This document shows positions 1 through 8,229 of a DNA stretch of 42,016 nt, piece after piece. The stretch is from a virus, in the IMG/VR virus record IMGVR_UViG_3300037240_000034, positions 1 to 42,016 of that record. One strand, 5' to 3'. Under the pieces are notes generated by a model that saw only the letters and a program-made list of their open reading frames with translations, did not search any database and had not been told where the DNA came from. Made by a program: the position numbers and the translations under genes. The first letter of the stretch is position 1. Each line of letters starts with the position of its first letter.

Positions 1-132
1 GGCCACAACTCCTTCGGCCAACTCGGCCTCGGCAACGCCACCAATTATTATTCTCCCAAGCAAGTCGGCGCTTTGACAACTTGGTCAAATGTCGCGTGCG
101 GCTTCTATCACACGATTGCTAGACACACATGA
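1..132 (+). CDS. C-terminal end of an RCC1-repeat protein (partial)
   Basis: Frame 1 is open from the window edge to a TGA at 130-132, giving 43 residues. They carry the RCC1/BNR signature: a GHNSFGQLGLGN motif, then a short variable stretch and W-x-x-V-A-C-G-x-x-H-T. RCC1 repeats form seven-bladed beta-propellers; in phages they occur in surface or tail-associated proteins. Only the last blade is visible. The stop overlaps the start of the next gene (ATGA at 129-132), so the two are probably translated together. Role in the virion is inferred from position only. Confidence 0.8.
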   Translation, partial: GHNSFGQLGLGNATNYYSPKQVGALTTWSNVACGFYHTIARHT

Positions 133-1946
133 ACAAGAACCTGCATTTTCTTTCAGGCATTCCACGTTCAGGCTCGACGGTGCTGGCGGCCATCCTTAAT
201 CAGCATCCGTCAATTCATGTCAGCACCACGTCCGGCCTTGTTCACGCTCTCGACGGCGTAGCAAATACTTGGGCACAAGCCGCATTGCTGAATGCCAACG
301 ATCCAGCGCGCGAACAACTTGCCAGAGTCATGCGCGGTATGGTTGATGCTTTTTACGAAGATGTTGAAAAGCCTACTGTCCTCGACAAATCCCGCGGCTG
401 GCCTATCGCACAGATCATGCATGCGATGGGCATGGTGTTAAAACATCCGCCGAAGATCATAGCGACGGTTCGCTCTGTGCCGGACTGCGCGGCCTCATTT
501 GTTCGTATCGCCAAGCCGGATGATCTCGACGCCTTCGTGCAATCTGGGCAGTTGCTGGATCACCTGAAAGCCGCGTACATTTCCCTGCAAGACGGTTATT
601 GTTTTATGCCGGAATGCTTCTTGATGGTCGAGTACGACGACCTGATAGCGAACCCAAAGGTGCAGCTTGATCGGGTTCACGAGTTTCTGAAACTTCCATC
701 GTTTAAGTACGATCTAGAAGCCATCGACGGCAAGTCGGTCGAGGAAGATGATGAAAACCAGCACGGTTATGCCGGGATGCACGCCATCAAGCCAAAGCTT
801 GAACGTCAGCACACCGATGATCCGAAAGATGTTCTGAACCACCACTATGTCAGCTTTTGCCAACCGGAGTTCTGGCTCGACAAGCCACGAACCATTCCGC
901 CGATCCACGATCTTGATCTGCAACTAGCCGCCGCGACTGTTGGTGATTTTGCCGAAGGCTGGCGTATTGCACAGAAACTCGAAATCGAGGAACCAAACAA
1001 TCACAAGGCGGCGTTTAACCGGGCGCATTATGTGCTGCGTATGGGCAAGATACAGGAAGGCTATCGCCTGTTAAACCGAGGGCGTTTCTTCAACGAAAAG
1101 TTCTATCGCCCCGATGCGCCGACCGAAGAATGGGACGGCATCCGCAAGGGAACGGCGTTGCTCGCATTGGGTGGTGGCCTTGGCGATCAAATCCATCAGG
1201 TGCGCTACGCCAAGAACATAGCGACGAAAGGCTGCAAGGTTATCGTCGCCTGCGCCGGACCTCTGGCCTCTCTCTTTACGGATGTCGAGGGGGTGTCGGC
1301 TGTCATCCAACGCGAGGCCGCTTTCGGCGTCTACCATGATTTTTGGGTTGATGGCATGTCGGCTCCGGTGCCTCTTGGTCTTGAACTAGAGGACTTGAGC
1401 GGCAAGCCCTATATCCGCAAACCTGCCGCTATTAAGGGGCGCAAGAAGCGGATAGGGCTGCGCTGGCAAGGCAATTCGCGTTTCGAGAATGACCACCACA
1501 AGCTGTTCCCGCACGATGTTTTCTTCGATGCAGTGAAGGATGCCGACGCCGACTTTATCTCGTTACAGCGCGATGAAGGCACCGAGCATCGGCCACCTTG
1601 GGTGCGAGAGGTTCCGCTGCGCACTTGGGAAGATACGCGCAACGCTATCGCTTCTTGCGATCTGGTGATAAGCTCCTGTACGTCAGTTAGTCACCTATCA
1701 GCCGCGATGGGGGTAGAGACTTGGGTCGTTATACCGATCATGCCATATTATCTCTATGCGATAGATGGCCCGACGACGCCCTATTATGACAGTATGAGGC
1801 TATTCCGCCAGCCAGAGTTCGGACATTGGACCGAAGTGTTTAACCAGGTTAAAATAGCATTAGGAGGTTCTCATGTTGCTCGCAACACGACCACACACAG
1901 TAGGCAACCGCCGCAGGTGGGTTGTCGATTATTCTCAATGGCTTAG
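129..1946 (+). CDS. Sulfotransferase-glycosyltransferase fusion protein
   Basis: 605 aa with two apparent domains. Residues 1 to about 250 look like a sulfotransferase: the N-terminal SGIPRSGSTVL matches the PAPS 5'-phosphosulfate-binding loop, and the later KSRGWP and VRSVPDCAASFVR regions fit the 3'-phosphate site. Residues about 290-590 resemble TPR-linked, GT9/heptosyltransferase-like glycosyltransferases: AAFNRAHYVLRMGK (TPR-like), LALGGGLGDQIHQVRY (glycine-rich loop), IGLRWQGN and DLVISSCTSVSHLSAAMG near the end. It could sulfate and glycosylate virion or host surface glycans; substrate unknown. The start overlaps the RCC1 gene. The last about 24 residues overlap the next gene in another frame, so they are probably not conserved. 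Domain calls are by eye. Confidence 0.75.
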   Translation: MNKNLHFLSGIPRSGSTVLAAILNQHPSIHVSTTSGLVHALDGVANTWAQAALLNANDPAREQLARVMRGMVDAFYEDVEKPTVLDKSRGWPIAQIMHAMGMVLKHPPKIIATVRSVPDCAASFVRIAKPDDLDAFVQSGQLLDHLKAAYISLQDGYCFMPECFLMVEYDDLIANPKVQLDRVHEFLKLPSFKYDLEAIDGKSVEEDDENQHGYAGMHAIKPKLERQHTDDPKDVLNHHYVSFCQPEFWLDKPRTIPPIHDLDLQLAAATVGDFAEGWRIAQKLEIEEPNNHKAAFNRAHYVLRMGKIQEGYRLLNRGRFFNEKFYRPDAPTEEWDGIRKGTALLALGGGLGDQIHQVRYAKNIATKGCKVIVACAGPLASLFTDVEGVSAVIQREAAFGVYHDFWVDGMSAPVPLGLELEDLSGKPYIRKPAAIKGRKKRIGLRWQGNSRFENDHHKLFPHDVFFDAVKDADADFISLQRDEGTEHRPPWVREVPLRTWEDTRNAIASCDLVISSCTSVSHLSAAMGVETWVVIPIMPYYLYAIDGPTTPYYDSMRLFRQPEFGHWTEVFNQVKIALGGSHVARNTTTHSRQPPQVGCRLFSMA

Positions 1947-2151
1947 CCCGGGTGCAACCATAGCGACCGGGACCGCCAGCACTACGTCCACGGACACTAC
2001 GGTGGACACGGTATCGACCACCGCGACGACGCTTATCTTCTTCCTGACCGGCGGATCGCTAAACGAAGCCTTAACTGTTTCGCTTCAGATTGGCGATACG
2101 CTTGGTGAAGTCAAGAACGACACCATCAACTTTAATGTCATCGCACCATAA
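1873..2151 (+). CDS. Small structural protein, putative phage fibre-tail adaptor
   Basis: 92 aa. It begins inside the preceding gene in a different frame, but a strong Shine-Dalgarno (TTAGGAGGTTCTC then ATG) supports the start. The VVDYSQWLSPGATIATGTAS opening and the TTLIFFLTGGSLNEALTVSL...NDTINFNV ending resemble short beta-sandwich proteins annotated as phage fibre-tail adaptors or head-tail accessory proteins. Its position just after host-interaction proteins and before the lysis cassette fits. The family assignment is from memory of the pattern, not a search. Confidence 0.65.
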   Translation: MLLATRPHTVGNRRRWVVDYSQWLSPGATIATGTASTTSTDTTVDTVSTTATTLIFFLTGGSLNEALTVSLQIGDTLGEVKNDTINFNVIAP

Positions 2152-2160
2152 GGAGCTATC

Positions 2161-2553
2161 ATGGCAAACCTAGCTGAAAAGACTGCCGAGGAAATCGCTG
2201 CCGGCGCTCGCACTGCTGAAGCTTATAAGCGTCATATAGAGACCGGCGGGGTTGCGTCTGAGTTTGGTTCACAGGTCCCAGGCCCGAACCCACAGGCGGT
2301 TAACCCTGTTCAGGTGCCTGGTACGCCTGCGGCGGCTGTTGCGGTCACTTTGGCTGGCACCCCAGCTGCTGTTCCTCCCGCTGCGGGGGGTCCTGCGGTT
2401 GCTGTTCTTTTAGGTCTGACTGGCCCGACTGGCGTTGTTGGCTCTACCGGTGCAGTCGCGCCGACCGGTGTGACAGGTCCGACATTCGGCCCTATTCCGA
2501 CCTTCCTTCGCAAGATCGAGGGCGAAATCGAGGCTGAGTTCAAAAAGCTGTAA
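2161..2553 (+). CDS. Low-complexity protein with collagen-like TGPTG motifs
   Basis: 130 aa, preceded by AAGGAGCTATC then ATG. The N-terminus (about 45 residues) is polar. The middle is rich in Ala, Pro, Gly, Thr and Val, with LTGPTGVVGSTG and TGVTGPTFGP motifs like short bacterial collagen repeats. The C-terminus (FLRKIEGEIEAEFKKL) is a likely amphipathic helix. No known domain is recognised. It is probably a minor structural protein; the same TGPTG signature recurs in the 1050-aa structural protein at 5077. Confidence 0.7.
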   Translation: MANLAEKTAEEIAAGARTAEAYKRHIETGGVASEFGSQVPGPNPQAVNPVQVPGTPAAAVAVTLAGTPAAVPPAAGGPAVAVLLGLTGPTGVVGSTGAVAPTGVTGPTFGPIPTFLRKIEGEIEAEFKKL

Positions 2554-2561
2554 GGAACAGA

Positions 2562-2867
2562 ATGGTTGAAGGTCCAACGGTCTTAGAAGTAGCACCGGCG
2601 CGCGTCGTTGAGACCGCGCCGGTGCAAGTTGGCGTTGAGACGGCGCGACAGAAGCAGGTCCTATGGTTTGACCCGAATTGGCGCGAGTTCCACAAGTTGT
2701 GGTCTATCCGGCTCAGTGCCATCGTTATGTTGTTGTCGGCTGCGGAAATGGCTGTGCCAGCCTTCATTACCTGGGTTCCGCCACGTCTGTTTGCGTTGTT
2801 GTGTTTAGTCATCGTCGGGGCGGCCTGGGTCGCACGCCTCATGAACCAACGGAGTACCAATCTGTGA
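2562..2867 (+). CDS. Holin-like membrane protein
   Basis: 101 aa; SD TAAGGA is 6 nt before ATG. The first about 45 residues are soluble and rich in V-x-x-A-P-x-V patterns. They are followed by two hydrophobic segments (about residues 50-65 and 70-90) separated by a short turn containing TWVPPRL. The layout resembles two-helix DUF7940-type holin-like proteins, which open the inner membrane to release endolysin. Its stop overlaps the endolysin start (GTGA), the usual holin-endolysin arrangement. The family match is inferred. Confidence 0.65.
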   Translation: MVEGPTVLEVAPARVVETAPVQVGVETARQKQVLWFDPNWREFHKLWSIRLSAIVMLLSAAEMAVPAFITWVPPRLFALLCLVIVGAAWVARLMNQRSTNL

Positions 2868-3580
2868 GTGATACCCCTCCCCCTATGCCAGCCGGCGCTG
2901 CTCCAGTACGCGGGAGTGGCTATGTCCCTATAGTGGTGTCCCTCCTGATGCTGTTTGAGGGCACGGTGCTGGTCGGATATCATGACCGGATCGACCCACC
3001 CAGGGTTAATACGGTTTGCACTGGCCATATTGAGGGCGTGCATATTGGCGACCGCTACACCAAAATCCAATGCGCTGACATGCTGGCCACGGATATTCCG
3101 CGCTACGAGAAGCAAGTCGAGCGCTGTATTACGGTCCCCCTGCCAGACTACCGGCACGCGGCTATTTTCTCGTTTGGCTACAATGTAGGCGGCGGCGCTC
3201 TCTGCAAGTCAAGCGTGGCCCGCAAGTTAAACGCCGGCGACGTGGAAGGAGGCTGTAATGCCCTCCTGCTGTACGACCGCGCCAACGGGAAGGTTATCAA
3301 GGGCCTCGAAACCCGCCGCGTTGCCGAGCGTAAACTCTGTCTGTTGGACGCGAACAACCCCGGCGCTGTGATTGCAGCTGGCCCCGTGACGCCACTTGCC
3401 CAGCACATTGAGGTACCCCTTGATAAGGCACCCCCTATAATCAGGCCGCAGCCGGTTAAAGTACAACCTATAACCAGGCCGCAGCCTGTTAAAGTACAAC
3501 CTATAACCAGGCCACAACCTGCATCTGCGCCCCAACTTACCCTTTGGCAGCGAGTCACGGGCTGGTTCATGGAGAAGTGA
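2864..3580 (+). CDS. GH24 (T4-lysozyme-type) endolysin with proline-rich C-terminal repeats
   Basis: 238 aa from a GTG start at 2864 with GGAG 9 nt upstream; an in-frame ATG at 2885 is the alternative. The catalytic core is visible: SLLMLFEGTVLVGYHD followed by NTVCTGHIEG gives the Glu-Asp-Thr triad of GH24 muramidases. DYRHAAIFSFGYNVG, KLNAGD and RRVAERKLCL are typical of the rest of the fold. A hydrophobic stretch just before the catalytic Glu is the family's first helix rather than a clear signal anchor. After about residue 170 comes a tail with an 11-residue repeat (PITRPQPVKVQ) and a Trp-rich end, possibly a wall-binding or spacer tail. It lies between holin and spanins. Confidence 0.88.
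   Translation: MSDTPPPMPAGAAPVRGSGYVPIVVSLLMLFEGTVLVGYHDRIDPPRVNTVCTGHIEGVHIGDRYTKIQCADMLATDIPRYEKQVERCITVPLPDYRHAAIFSFGYNVGGGALCKSSVARKLNAGDVEGGCNALLLYDRANGKVIKGLETRRVAERKLCLLDANNPGAVIAAGPVTPLAQHIEVPLDKAPPIIRPQPVKVQPITRPQPVKVQPITRPQPASAPQLTLWQRVTGWFMEK
3434..3520 (+). repeat. 33-nt tandem repeat in the endolysin tail
   Basis: Two full copies (3434-3466, 3467-3499) and one partial copy (3500-3520) of a unit starting CCTATAAYCAGGCCGCAGCC. The unit length keeps frame and encodes the PITRPQPVKVQ repeat. Copies differ by only a few bases, implying recent slippage or duplication. Confidence 0.9.
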
Positions 3581-3581
3581 T

Positions 3582-3995
3582 ATGTTTATAATCCATCACC
3601 TTCTTGCCGGCGCATGGGCTACAATTTGGCACTGGGGGGCTGGCGTTGCCCTGATCATCATCTGCCTATTGTGCGCCTTTGGCACGACGCTGATCGCTGG
3701 TATTCCTGTGATTGGACTAGGGATTGCCAATGCGCTTGCGCCCCTCCGTAAGGACTTCATTATCGCCGCGGCCTTGGTGGCCTTGTTCTTGGCTGGCATG
3801 TATGTGGGGGCGAAAGACACCGCTTTGCACCATAAAGCCCAGCAGATGGTGATAGTTAACCACGTTAACAGCGTGGTGGATACCGTGGTTAACAGCCCAC
3901 AAAACAAGCCACAGCCACAAAAATACACGAAAAAGGGTCACAAACCAATCCCGCGGAAGTCCCCTAGGGACCGCTGGGACAACCCGAGGAATTGA
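3582..3995 (+). CDS. Putative inner-membrane spanin subunit (i-spanin-like)
   Basis: 137 aa, SD GGAGAAGTGAT then ATG. Two strongly hydrophobic segments (about residues 17-45 and 58-78) are followed by a hydrophilic, basic C-terminal half beginning KDTALHHKAQQMVIVNHVN. Classical i-spanins have one transmembrane helix and a periplasmic coiled coil; this one has two hydrophobic segments, so the call rests mainly on position: directly after the endolysin and two bases before a lipoprotein gene. A second holin-like protein is the alternative. Confidence 0.5.
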   Translation: MFIIHHLLAGAWATIWHWGAGVALIIICLLCAFGTTLIAGIPVIGLGIANALAPLRKDFIIAAALVALFLAGMYVGAKDTALHHKAQQMVIVNHVNSVVDTVVNSPQNKPQPQKYTKKGHKPIPRKSPRDRWDNPRN

Positions 3996-3996
3996 C

Positions 3997-4224
3997 ATGC
4001 GGAGAATAGCCATCGTAATCACCGCACTCAACCTGCTTGCCGGGTGTGATGTGGCGGACCTGCCGCCTAGCTCCATCGCCCCCATCTGCCGGGCCTTGGT
4101 AGGCCCCATTAAGTATAATACCAAGAACGTAATGAGCCAGCGGTATGCCGCCTACTTGCTTTCCTTGGATATTCATGCTAGAAACGAGATTGGACGAAAG
4201 CTGAACTGCCCAAAATACAAGTGA
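3997..4224 (+). CDS. Outer-membrane lipoprotein, putative o-spanin
   Basis: 75 aa, SD GAGGAATTGAC then ATG. It has a short N-terminal signal (MRRIAIVITALN) ending in the lipobox LLAGC with Cys17, so it should be lipidated by signal peptidase II. The mature part is about 58 residues with conserved-looking CRALVGPIKYN and ARNEIGRKLNCPKY. The lysis cassette position supports an o-spanin role in outer-membrane disruption, and implies a Gram-negative host. The lipoprotein call is direct; the spanin role is inferred. Confidence 0.72.
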   Translation: MRRIAIVITALNLLAGCDVADLPPSSIAPICRALVGPIKYNTKNVMSQRYAAYLLSLDIHARNEIGRKLNCPKYK

Positions 4225-4230
4225 GGTCCC

Positions 4231-4407
4231 ATGGCTAAGAAATGGATCAAGGGGGCTATCAAGCACCCCGGCGTCGAAAAGAAGGCCGCGGCGCGGGCTG
4301 GCATGTCTACGCAGGAGTACATGCAAAAACACCGTGGCGACTCTGGAACCAGTGGGGAACGGGCCCGGTTGGGCCTTACCCTTTCGGGTATGAGTAAGGG
4401 AAAGTAA
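4231..4407 (+). CDS. Small basic phage protein (MAKKWI family)
   Basis: 58 aa, starting ATGGCTAAGAAATGGATC after a GTGAGG purine stretch. The sequence MAKKWIKGAIKHPGVEKKA resembles a small protein commonly found among phage structural genes, of unknown function. It is basic, with no membrane segment. Spacing to neighbours is 6 nt upstream and 0 nt downstream, consistent with a co-transcribed gene. Confidence 0.65.
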   Translation: MAKKWIKGAIKHPGVEKKAAARAGMSTQEYMQKHRGDSGTSGERARLGLTLSGMSKGK

Positions 4408-4677
4408 GTGTCTCGGCATCCTTCCCTACCTACGATGGGTGCGTTACTGAAGAAGCGTCCGCGCCGGCCCCATCAAGGCGTGACAACCAAATCTACCCCT
4501 GGTACGTCAATAGCGTTCCAGGGGGCTAATTCATCCCTCTTCAAAGGAGATACCAATGCCAACGGATCAGCTACCAACGGAAATCCCACCAGAGGTCGAG
4601 GAACCCCTCACGGCACCGGTCAAGAAGCCGCGCAAACCGCGGGGCAAGAACAAGCCCAAAGTAAAGCCAGTACCTGA
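4408..4677 (+). CDS. Possible small protein, overlapping the next gene
   Basis: 89 aa from a GTG directly after the previous stop, or from ATG at 4435. No convincing SD. It is rich in Gly, Asn, Thr and Gln, with no recognisable domain. Its last 122 nt overlap the well-supported gene at 4556 in another frame. It would fill an otherwise empty 148-nt gap in a tightly packed block, the main argument in its favour. The alternative is that 4408-4555 is simply a leader. Confidence 0.3.
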   Translation: MSRHPSLPTMGALLKKRPRRPHQGVTTKSTPGTSIAFQGANSSLFKGDTNANGSATNGNPTRGRGTPHGTGQEAAQTAGQEQAQSKAST

Positions 4678-5029
4678 CAAGCCAGTCGAGATACCGGTAC
4701 AGGACGTGAACGAAGCGCCCAAGAGCCCGGTACTGCGCCCGGCTGGTCTGTCGTTCCCCGAACTGGAGAAGCAGGTCCTGGCGGCCCGCAACCAGCCTAA
4801 GCCCGAGCCTTTTGTCCCGCAGATCACGGAGCGACAGGCGGAAAAGACCCGGCTTGAAATGGAAGCCGGCGCTAAGCGTACGGCCTATTTCGAGGAACAG
4901 GAACGGCTACGGGTCCTCCCGCCGCCCGATCCCCATGCCCCAATTAACACCCCCGTCCATCGGCCAGGAGACTTCACCCCAAAGATGGGTTCCAAGGACC
5001 CAGCGATTGCCAGCCAGACCCTTAAGTAA
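4556..5029 (+). CDS. Proline/lysine-rich protein of unknown function
   Basis: 157 aa with a strong SD (AAAGGAGATACCA then ATG). The first 60 residues are dominated by Pro, Lys and Glu (PVKKPRKPRGKNKPKVKPV) and look disordered. A helical part follows (FPELEKQVLAARN, ERQAEKTRLEMEAGAKR), then a Pro-rich tail. It lies between lysis genes and large structural genes; a minor virion or scaffold-like role is possible, but no family is recognised. Confidence 0.72.
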   Translation: MPTDQLPTEIPPEVEEPLTAPVKKPRKPRGKNKPKVKPVPDKPVEIPVQDVNEAPKSPVLRPAGLSFPELEKQVLAARNQPKPEPFVPQITERQAEKTRLEMEAGAKRTAYFEEQERLRVLPPPDPHAPINTPVHRPGDFTPKMGSKDPAIASQTLK

Positions 5030-5076
5030 TTGCTAACAAATCAGCCGTAGGGTGACACATCTAGGAGAGTCTCCCT

Positions 5077-8000
5077 ATGCCGGCGTTAAAAATTGAAAAA
5101 ATGGGCGGCATGTTGCCTGCGTGGGACGACACCAATTTGCCGGTCAGTCAGGCCGCCAGTGCTGAAAACTGTTATCTATTTAGCGGTGCGCTTCAGGGCT
5201 GGCGGACACCTAAGCTACTGAGAACACTCAACGATCCCCTTGCGACCGCCGCCTTTCGGGTGCCGACGCTGACCCAGGCGAAGGCCACGTCGATCCTGAC
5301 GTTTATCACCCAGCCAAATGTTGGAGATTTTATTCAACTCGGGGAGCTTGTTTACACCTTTGGCAATGCCACTACGCCGGGCTTTACAGTTGGTATCGGG
5401 GGCACACTGGCCACAACGATGGCCAACTTGCTGGCCGCGCTGGTTATTGGGATCGACCCCACTGCGGATATCGCGGCCCTGGCCGCTGCTTCCTACACCC
5501 TAGATACCTACCAAAACCTGGACTTGTCGCAGGAACCCGGGGAGACCTCGATAGTAGGGTCCACCATTGTCGTGACCGCAACTGACTATGGGGTAGCCTA
5601 CAACACGCTTCAGTCCACCGAAAGCACCGGCGGCGCTCGACTGAGTTTTAATAGCGTCACCTTTACCGGTGGCACCAACCCGACCTTTACTACCGATATT
5701 ACCAGTCCGGCGACGTGGCTGGAGTTCCGTGATCAGTACACGACTGTCCTTCGTTCGCCAATTGTTGATGATCAGTACAACCGTATCTATGTCGCAAGTC
5801 CTACCGTCGCGCCAAACTATAACACCTATAAGCGTATCGCTGCGGGTCCGACTGGCCCCAACGCACCATTCCTCCTTGGCCTGAACCCCCCCGAAATTGC
5901 CCCAACTGTCTCTGTTACCGCGGGCGGCCCGACAGGGCCATCGGGCTATCCTACCTCTATCACTGCCAATACATTCACGCCTGGCTCGAATACCCTAGTG
6001 GTGTTTTCGTTTGGGACAACTGGCACAGGTGTCACCGTTGTAGACGTTGATATTATGCCCGCGGGCACTGCCGATGGGACCAACAATAACGTAGCTGGTG
6101 TCACAGGGGCTCCGTCTTTTACCGGAGTGCTGTACGCCGACGCTGCCAATACCCCCGGCGCGACCGGCCCAACAGGGGCGACTGGTCCTAGCACACCGGG
6201 TGTTCTCCTTGCGACTGGGTCATCCATAGCTGGCTGCGAGGCCGGCACGGCAATTACAAGCACATTCCCAACGCCAGTCACCCTTAACCCGGAGACCGTC
6301 TATTGGGCCGGCTTCCAGATAGAAGACGCAGTTCCAATCCAGTTAGCCGACAACTTGGATAACGCTGGTATGTTATCCTTCTCCCAGACATATGCTGTTG
6401 GAGCGCCATCATCTTTAGGCCCCGCGGCGGTAACCGTATCCGGGGTTAGTATTGGAGCCTTTACAGGCCCACCCCTATATGGATATCCAGCTACGATTGA
6501 ATTTTCTGGTAGTCCCCTCGTTTCTGCGGTACCAACAGGGTCCGTGTTCCAAGTTGGCCCTCTAGGCGATACCTTCTTCCTAACTACTACCGCCCCTGCC
6601 GGTATTGGTGATACGGCCATCCAGGTTCTTATACCAAACGGCGATCCCACCATGCCAGCCGCTGGCATGATAATTCAGGACTATGGCGTGCCTGGGGCGT
6701 ATACCGCGAACCCATGGGCAGCGGCGGTTCCAACTACCACCACGGCAGTTGTGGGCGCGACTGGCCCAACGTCTACACCAATCCCCGATCTTCAGATGTG
6801 GATTGACACCCTTACGGGGGCAACAATAGAGACAAGAGCCTATGTATATACTTGGGTCTCTGCCTACGAGGAAGAGAGCCCACCAAGCCCACCCACTGTC
6901 CAAACAGGCTGGTCGAACGGCCAGTGGGAGATTGGCATGTTTCCACCGCCACCGGAAGATTTAGGGATACTTCGGAATATTACGCTTGAGCGGATTTATC
7001 GTACCATAACCGCAGTCGCTGGCCAAACGAACTATTTCCAGGTCACGCCTATAGCCCCCATAGGGCAGACGGAACCGGCTAACTGGGGTGATTTCCCTAT
7101 CACTCAAGCCACTTTTGCCGACTCGAATGATGATCTGACCATCTCGCTGAATACGATCCTGCCAAGCGCGACCTGGTTCAAACCGCCGGAAGGTCTGGAG
7201 GGGTTCGTGTCCATGCCGAACGGCATGATAGCGGGGTGGATGAATAACGAGATATGGTTCTGCGAGCCATACCGCCCTCATGCGTGGCCTCCAGGCTATG
7301 TGATGACGACCGAGTTTCCTATCGTTGGCTTGGGGGTAAGTGGTAATTCGTTGATTGCTGTAACTAACGGAACCCCTTATATAGCAACGGGTTTGACCCC
7401 CGACAGCATGACACAGGCCAAGGTGTTACTGCCTGAACCATGCAACTCGCGGGCGTCAATAGTGAGTACCCCCGCAGCAGTCTATTACACCAGCCCGAAT
7501 GGGCTAATGATGGTTACGGGGTATGGGGTTGGCGAGAACTTGACAGAAACTTGGATCACCCGCGAAAAATGGGCGGCTTTGTCAATGGCAAAGGGCACCG
7601 CGGCCATCTCTCTTGCGGGTTGCTATTTTGCCTTTGGAACGGTGCAAGGGGCTGATCATTCGGTCGCCCAACAGGGCTATACGATACAGCTGCTGAACGA
7701 TGCGACCGGCTTTACGATCTGGCCTCAACCAGGCGGCCATAGGTTGGGGTTCAACAAGATGACGGCCCCAAACGCTCAGGATATCTATAATGTTCAAGCC
7801 GACCCATGGACCGGGGTAGGCATGCTGATCCAGAACGGGGGCCAATATTACTACGACTTTACCGACCAAGCCCCGGTCATGATGCCCTACACCTGGCGGT
7901 CAAAGATTTATCAGCAGCCGTCGAAGGCAAACTTCGAGGCAATGAAGTTGTTCTTTACCGTACCGACTGGTACTCCTGCTCCAGGGGTACGCAATACGGC

Positions 8001-8229
8001 AGCGGCTAGCGATCCTAGCTGGAATACCTTGGGTACGAACCAGTATGCGATCATCCGTGTGTACGCTGATGGCGATCTAGTGACGTGTCGGGAAGCCCAA
8101 AACAGCGGAGAAATGCTTCGCGTTCTTTCCGGGTTCAAGGCGGAACAATGGCAGTGGGAAATTAGTGGCCAAGTACTTATCACAAACCTTCAAGTGGCAA
8201 CCTCGGCGCGTGAACTCGGGAGCGTCTAA
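5077..8229 (+). CDS. Large tail/nozzle-like structural protein with collagen-like insertions
   Basis: 1050 aa; SD CTAGGAGAG before ATG. The opening (KMGGMLPAWDDTNLP...AENCYLFSGALQGW) and the region around residues 585-830 (YVYTWVSAYEEESPPSPP, IYRTITAVAGQTNYFQV, CEPYRPHAWPPGYVM, NGTPYIATG, SPNGLMMVTGYG) resemble beta-propeller-like structural proteins of podoviruses, functionally compared with tail tubular or nozzle proteins. Residues about 250-400 and near 560 carry several GPTG/TGPTG motifs and Thr/Gly/Pro-rich stretches. It is the first of a coupled run: its TAA overlaps the next ATG. The structural role is fairly safe; the exact tail position is inferred. Confidence 0.8.
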   Translation: MPALKIEKMGGMLPAWDDTNLPVSQAASAENCYLFSGALQGWRTPKLLRTLNDPLATAAFRVPTLTQAKATSILTFITQPNVGDFIQLGELVYTFGNATTPGFTVGIGGTLATTMANLLAALVIGIDPTADIAALAAASYTLDTYQNLDLSQEPGETSIVGSTIVVTATDYGVAYNTLQSTESTGGARLSFNSVTFTGGTNPTFTTDITSPATWLEFRDQYTTVLRSPIVDDQYNRIYVASPTVAPNYNTYKRIAAGPTGPNAPFLLGLNPPEIAPTVSVTAGGPTGPSGYPTSITANTFTPGSNTLVVFSFGTTGTGVTVVDVDIMPAGTADGTNNNVAGVTGAPSFTGVLYADAANTPGATGPTGATGPSTPGVLLATGSSIAGCEAGTAITSTFPTPVTLNPETVYWAGFQIEDAVPIQLADNLDNAGMLSFSQTYAVGAPSSLGPAAVTVSGVSIGAFTGPPLYGYPATIEFSGSPLVSAVPTGSVFQVGPLGDTFFLTTTAPAGIGDTAIQVLIPNGDPTMPAAGMIIQDYGVPGAYTANPWAAAVPTTTTAVVGATGPTSTPIPDLQMWIDTLTGATIETRAYVYTWVSAYEEESPPSPPTVQTGWSNGQWEIGMFPPPPEDLGILRNITLERIYRTITAVAGQTNYFQVTPIAPIGQTEPANWGDFPITQATFADSNDDLTISLNTILPSATWFKPPEGLEGFVSMPNGMIAGWMNNEIWFCEPYRPHAWPPGYVMTTEFPIVGLGVSGNSLIAVTNGTPYIATGLTPDSMTQAKVLLPEPCNSRASIVSTPAAVYYTSPNGLMMVTGYGVGENLTETWITREKWAALSMAKGTAAISLAGCYFAFGTVQGADHSVAQQGYTIQLLNDATGFTIWPQPGGHRLGFNKMTAPNAQDIYNVQADPWTGVGMLIQNGGQYYYDFTDQAPVMMPYTWRSKIYQQPSKANFEAMKLFFTVPTGTPAPGVRNTAAASDPSWNTLGTNQYAIIRVYADGDLVTCREAQNSGEMLRVLSGFKAEQWQWEISGQVLITNLQVATSARELGSV

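Noticed and set aside
2540-3157. 205-aa minus-strand ORF opposite the holin and endolysin genes
   Set aside because: The plus strand has clear holin and lysozyme signatures; the ORF has no features of its own.
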